From the NCBI GenBank assembly GCA_964456445.1, contig CAYWBI010000161.1, forward strand, positions 1 to 8,651: a stretch of DNA of 8,651 nt, given 5' to 3'. The translations under genes and the position numbers were made by a program. The DNA comes from CAYWBI01 sp964456445. Its GTDB lineage: Bacteria; Calditrichota; Calditrichia; Calditrichales; J004. A model generated the notes under the pieces. The model was not told the origin of the DNA. It searched no databases and saw only the letters and a list, made by a program, of their open reading frames with translations. Below, piece after piece: positions 6,900-8,651 of the stretch; positions within the stretch are counted from its first letter, which is position 1; each line of letters begins with the position of its first letter.

Positions 6900-7451
6900 C
6901 TAATCCAGGTTCTTGACCAGTTTCCAGTCAAACTTTCCGTTCCCAACATAGGAATAGGTAACGGTATCCATGATTTTTGCCACAATGGACATCCCCAGAC
7001 CACTGTCATCGGCACGTCCAAGCAGACCGATGTCATCAAGATTGATATCCTGTTTCTCTTCGAAATGAAAGGTTATGGAAAAAGGATCTATTACCTTGTA
7101 GAATACTTTTCCATCCAATACTTCACGTAGCAAATAACTTTTGTCAACGACGTTTTTAGGATAGGGAGGGTAATGTCCGTCGGCGGCAAAGCCCGGACCA
7201 TAATCATAAATGGATATGGAAAAATACTTCAAACCGATTTCAAACTGAAAACGTACAATTTCGCCTTGTTCGGCTGTTTTGGTATGTTCCACAATATTTA
7301 AAAAAACTTCGTTCATTACCGATGTCAATTTTTGCACAAAAGTTTTATCGGCCGCGGGATTCAGGTAACTGGCCGATATCCCAATAAAATCTTCTACGAG
7401 TTTTGTATATTTTTGATCACAAGGAACATGAAACCGAAGAATATCCTGCAT
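6900..7451 (-). CDS. RsbW-like ATP-binding protein (GHKL ATPase; anti-sigma/serine kinase type)
   Basis: The 183-residue protein is a single GHKL ATPase domain of the RsbW/SpoIIAB type. In that family the protein binds a sigma factor or other partner and phosphorylates a STAS anti-antagonist on serine. The N box is MNEVFLNIVEH, with Glu48 (the likely catalytic base) and Asn52 (the Mg ligand). G1 is YDYGPGF (Asp83, Gly85, Gly87) and G2 is DSGLGMSIV (Gly151, Gly153), followed by MDTVTY and the usual final strand ending in WKLVKNL. About 67 residues separate G1 from G2, many more than in compact RsbW or SpoIIAB, so the ATP lid carries an insertion (roughly 90-145). There is no dimerisation/phosphoacceptor domain, so it is not a histidine kinase. 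The ATG is one base past the stop of the upstream kinase gene, with AAGGAA inside that gene's end, indicating translational coupling. No STAS protein, sigma factor or PP2C phosphatase is in the window, so the partner is unknown. Confidence 0.82.
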   Translation of the reverse strand: MQDILRFHVPCDQKYTKLVEDFIGISASYLNPAADKTFVQKLTSVMNEVFLNIVEHTKTAEQGEIVRFQFEIGLKYFSISIYDYGPGFAADGHYPPYPKNVVDKSYLLREVLDGKVFYKVIDPFSITFHFEEKQDINLDDIGLLGRADDSGLGMSIVAKIMDTVTYSYVGNGKFDWKLVKNLD

Positions 7452-7452
7452 T

Positions 7453-8514
7453 TTATTCCTTTTCTTGTTTAAGTGGCAAATTTATTATAAAACGCATCCA
7501 TTCCCCCGGATGTGATTCTGCATTGATGGAACCATGATGTAATTCAACTATATGTCTCACCGTGAACAACCCAATCCCAACATTCGTGGACTTTGATTTT
7601 GTGTGAAATCGTGAAAATTTATCAAATATCCGTCTTAAGTATTTTTGTTCCAACCCAACACCCTGGTTCAGCACATCCAACAAAAGACGTTCCCGGACCC
7701 GTTCGACATGTATCTCAATATCCGTGCCTTGTTTACCATATTGGATAGCATTCAAAATTAAATTGCGGAAGACAATCTGTAACAACTCCGCATCGCCCTG
7801 CAATATAACATCATCTTCCCTGGATATTACCTCAACGGCCATGCCCTTTTCCGATACCTGCAATTCCAATTCGCTTATAACAGGCGAAATGACGTCGGCA
7901 ATTATCTGAAATTGAAAGACCGATGCCTTTAAACGTCCCTGCTCTATAAGCGACATATTAAGCAATGTATCAATAACATTAAATAATTTTTTGGTTAAAT
8001 GATCCACCTGTGCGGTAATTTCAGGCAACTGTTCCACCCGGTTTTCCCTGACCCGCTTGTCTATGATGCGGTTATAGCCATAGATCGACGTCAGTGAATT
8101 TTTAAATTCATGGGTAATAACGCTTAATAAATCCCGGTAATTTTGATTGGCGTCTTTTAGTTCATTTTGAATTTTGGCATTTTCTTTTATCAATGTGGCC
8201 TGGGTACCAAACAGAACCAGCGACTTCATCTTCTCCCGTGTATCATCATCCAAATCGGCCGACTCAAAACTAATTTGGCTAAAATTCGGTAAATCATCAA
8301 GACGGACAAGGTATTCATCCAAAATTTTTAAAAGCAACTCCTTGGGGTTCGGTTCGCTTTTTATGAGATCCAGGCCTTTCTGAAAGATATGCTCGTAATG
8401 TCCTAATTGAACCTGCGTATCTCCGAGATAGCGATAATCTATTTCTTTTAATTCTTTTTCGGTCATCCCATTCAACCATTCTTCAAGGCGGTTAATATAG
8501 AAAGAATCTTTCAT
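7453..8514 (-). CDS. Soluble histidine kinase with unrecognised N-terminal domain
   Basis: The 353-residue protein has no membrane helix. Residues 1-105 form a mostly helical, acidic N-terminal domain that I do not recognise. A short coiled-coil-like stretch (about 108-130) leads into the dimerisation domain, where LLSVITHEFKNSLTS carries the phosphoacceptor His135; the usual proline after the KN/RT pair is Ser140. The ATP-binding domain shows the N box (VFRNLILNAIQY, Asn251 and Asn255), a G1 box reading NQGVG in which the usual Asp is Asn283, an F box (IFDKFSRF, 296-303) and G2 (NVGIGLFTVRHIVELHHG, 311-328). Asparagine at G1 occurs in some active kinases, so activity is still likely. AAAGG (8521-8525) lies six bases before the ATG. 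It is the first gene of a two-gene unit with the RsbW-like ATPase. No response regulator is in view, although one could lie beyond the right edge. It probably senses a cytoplasmic signal or a partner protein. Confidence 0.9.
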   Translation of the reverse strand: MKDSFYINRLEEWLNGMTEKELKEIDYRYLGDTQVQLGHYEHIFQKGLDLIKSEPNPKELLLKILDEYLVRLDDLPNFSQISFESADLDDDTREKMKSLVLFGTQATLIKENAKIQNELKDANQNYRDLLSVITHEFKNSLTSIYGYNRIIDKRVRENRVEQLPEITAQVDHLTKKLFNVIDTLLNMSLIEQGRLKASVFQFQIIADVISPVISELELQVSEKGMAVEVISREDDVILQGDAELLQIVFRNLILNAIQYGKQGTDIEIHVERVRERLLLDVLNQGVGLEQKYLRRIFDKFSRFHTKSKSTNVGIGLFTVRHIVELHHGSINAESHPGEWMRFIINLPLKQEKE

Positions 8515-8580
8515 CTAAAACCTTTCACTCAAGGTCTGTTTTTCGGTGCATCTTTTACTTAATTGATTTATTTCCATAGA

Positions 8581-8609
8581 ATTATCGATATTAAATCGCT
8601 GGTCTTAAA
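8581..8609 (-). promoter_or_regulatory. Candidate promoter of the kinase/RsbW-like ATPase unit
   Basis: On the minus strand GATAAT (8581-8586; 5 of 6 matches) lies 17 bases from TTTAAG (8604-8609; weak). It is placed between the upstream terminator and the kinase start, where a promoter is needed. The leader would be about 60 bases long. Confidence 0.3.
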
Positions 8610-8611
8610 AT

Positions 8612-8646
8612 AAAAAAGGGGTGCGGATAAATTCCGACACCCCTTT
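8612..8646 (-). terminator. Rho-independent terminator of a minus-strand gene beyond the right edge
   Basis: AAAGGGGTG (8615-8623) pairs with CACCCCTTT (8638-8646). It continues as CGGA/TCCG around a TAAAT loop, with one bulged A at 8637. On the minus strand the hairpin runs into TTTTTTATTTT. It shows that a minus-strand gene ends just past base 8651 and that the kinase/ATPase pair starts a separate transcript. Confidence 0.88.
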
Positions 8647-8651
8647 GGGAA

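Noticed and set aside
6665..7039. Minus-strand frame of 124 residues
   Set aside because: More than a third of it overlaps the RsbW-like gene in another frame, and its composition is not protein-like.

Overview
The window looks like an ordinary stretch of bacterial chromosome. It has moderate G+C (low 40s by eye), dense minus-strand genes, clear Shine-Dalgarno sites and several rho-independent terminators. There are no transposases, integrases, phage genes or CRISPR repeats. Regular SD sites argue against typical Bacteroidia, while the Rrf2 variant, the Do protease and the RsbW-like ATPase would fit the wider FCB group (for example Calditrichota or Ignavibacteria relatives). That placement is a low-confidence inference.

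Layout. Bases 1-265 hold no gene. A tRNA-Ser(GGA) gene lies on the minus strand (266-351), with its own terminator and a plausible promoter. The only plus-strand protein gene is an Rrf2-family regulator (618-1079) with three cysteines suited to an Fe-S cluster. Convergent to it, on the minus strand, is a block that reads from right to left. An OmpR-type response regulator (4734-4054) overlaps its membrane histidine kinase (4057-2624) by four bases. A beta-CASP metallo-hydrolase of the CPSF73-like RNA nuclease type (2537-1143) follows. Upstream of this block, and separated from it by a strong terminator, is a Do/DegP-type periplasmic protease with two PDZ domains (6374-4866).

Next comes a 525-base stretch with no convincing gene but with a cluster of inverted repeats. 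Beyond it lies a second regulatory transcription unit. A soluble histidine kinase (8514-7453) is followed one base later by an RsbW-like ATPase (7451-6900). At the right edge, a terminator on the minus strand shows that another minus-strand gene ends just outside the window.

How the genes may work together. The two-component system beside a Do protease resembles CpxRA/degP and CssRS/htrA envelope-stress circuits. This is an inference from gene order, not proof. The kinase and RsbW-like ATPase pair has no response regulator in view and may join a kinase input to a partner-switching output. No clearly novel multi-gene system stands out. The best leads are this kinase/ATPase pair with its unusual ATP-lid insertion, and the mutually exclusive hairpins in the 525-base gap.
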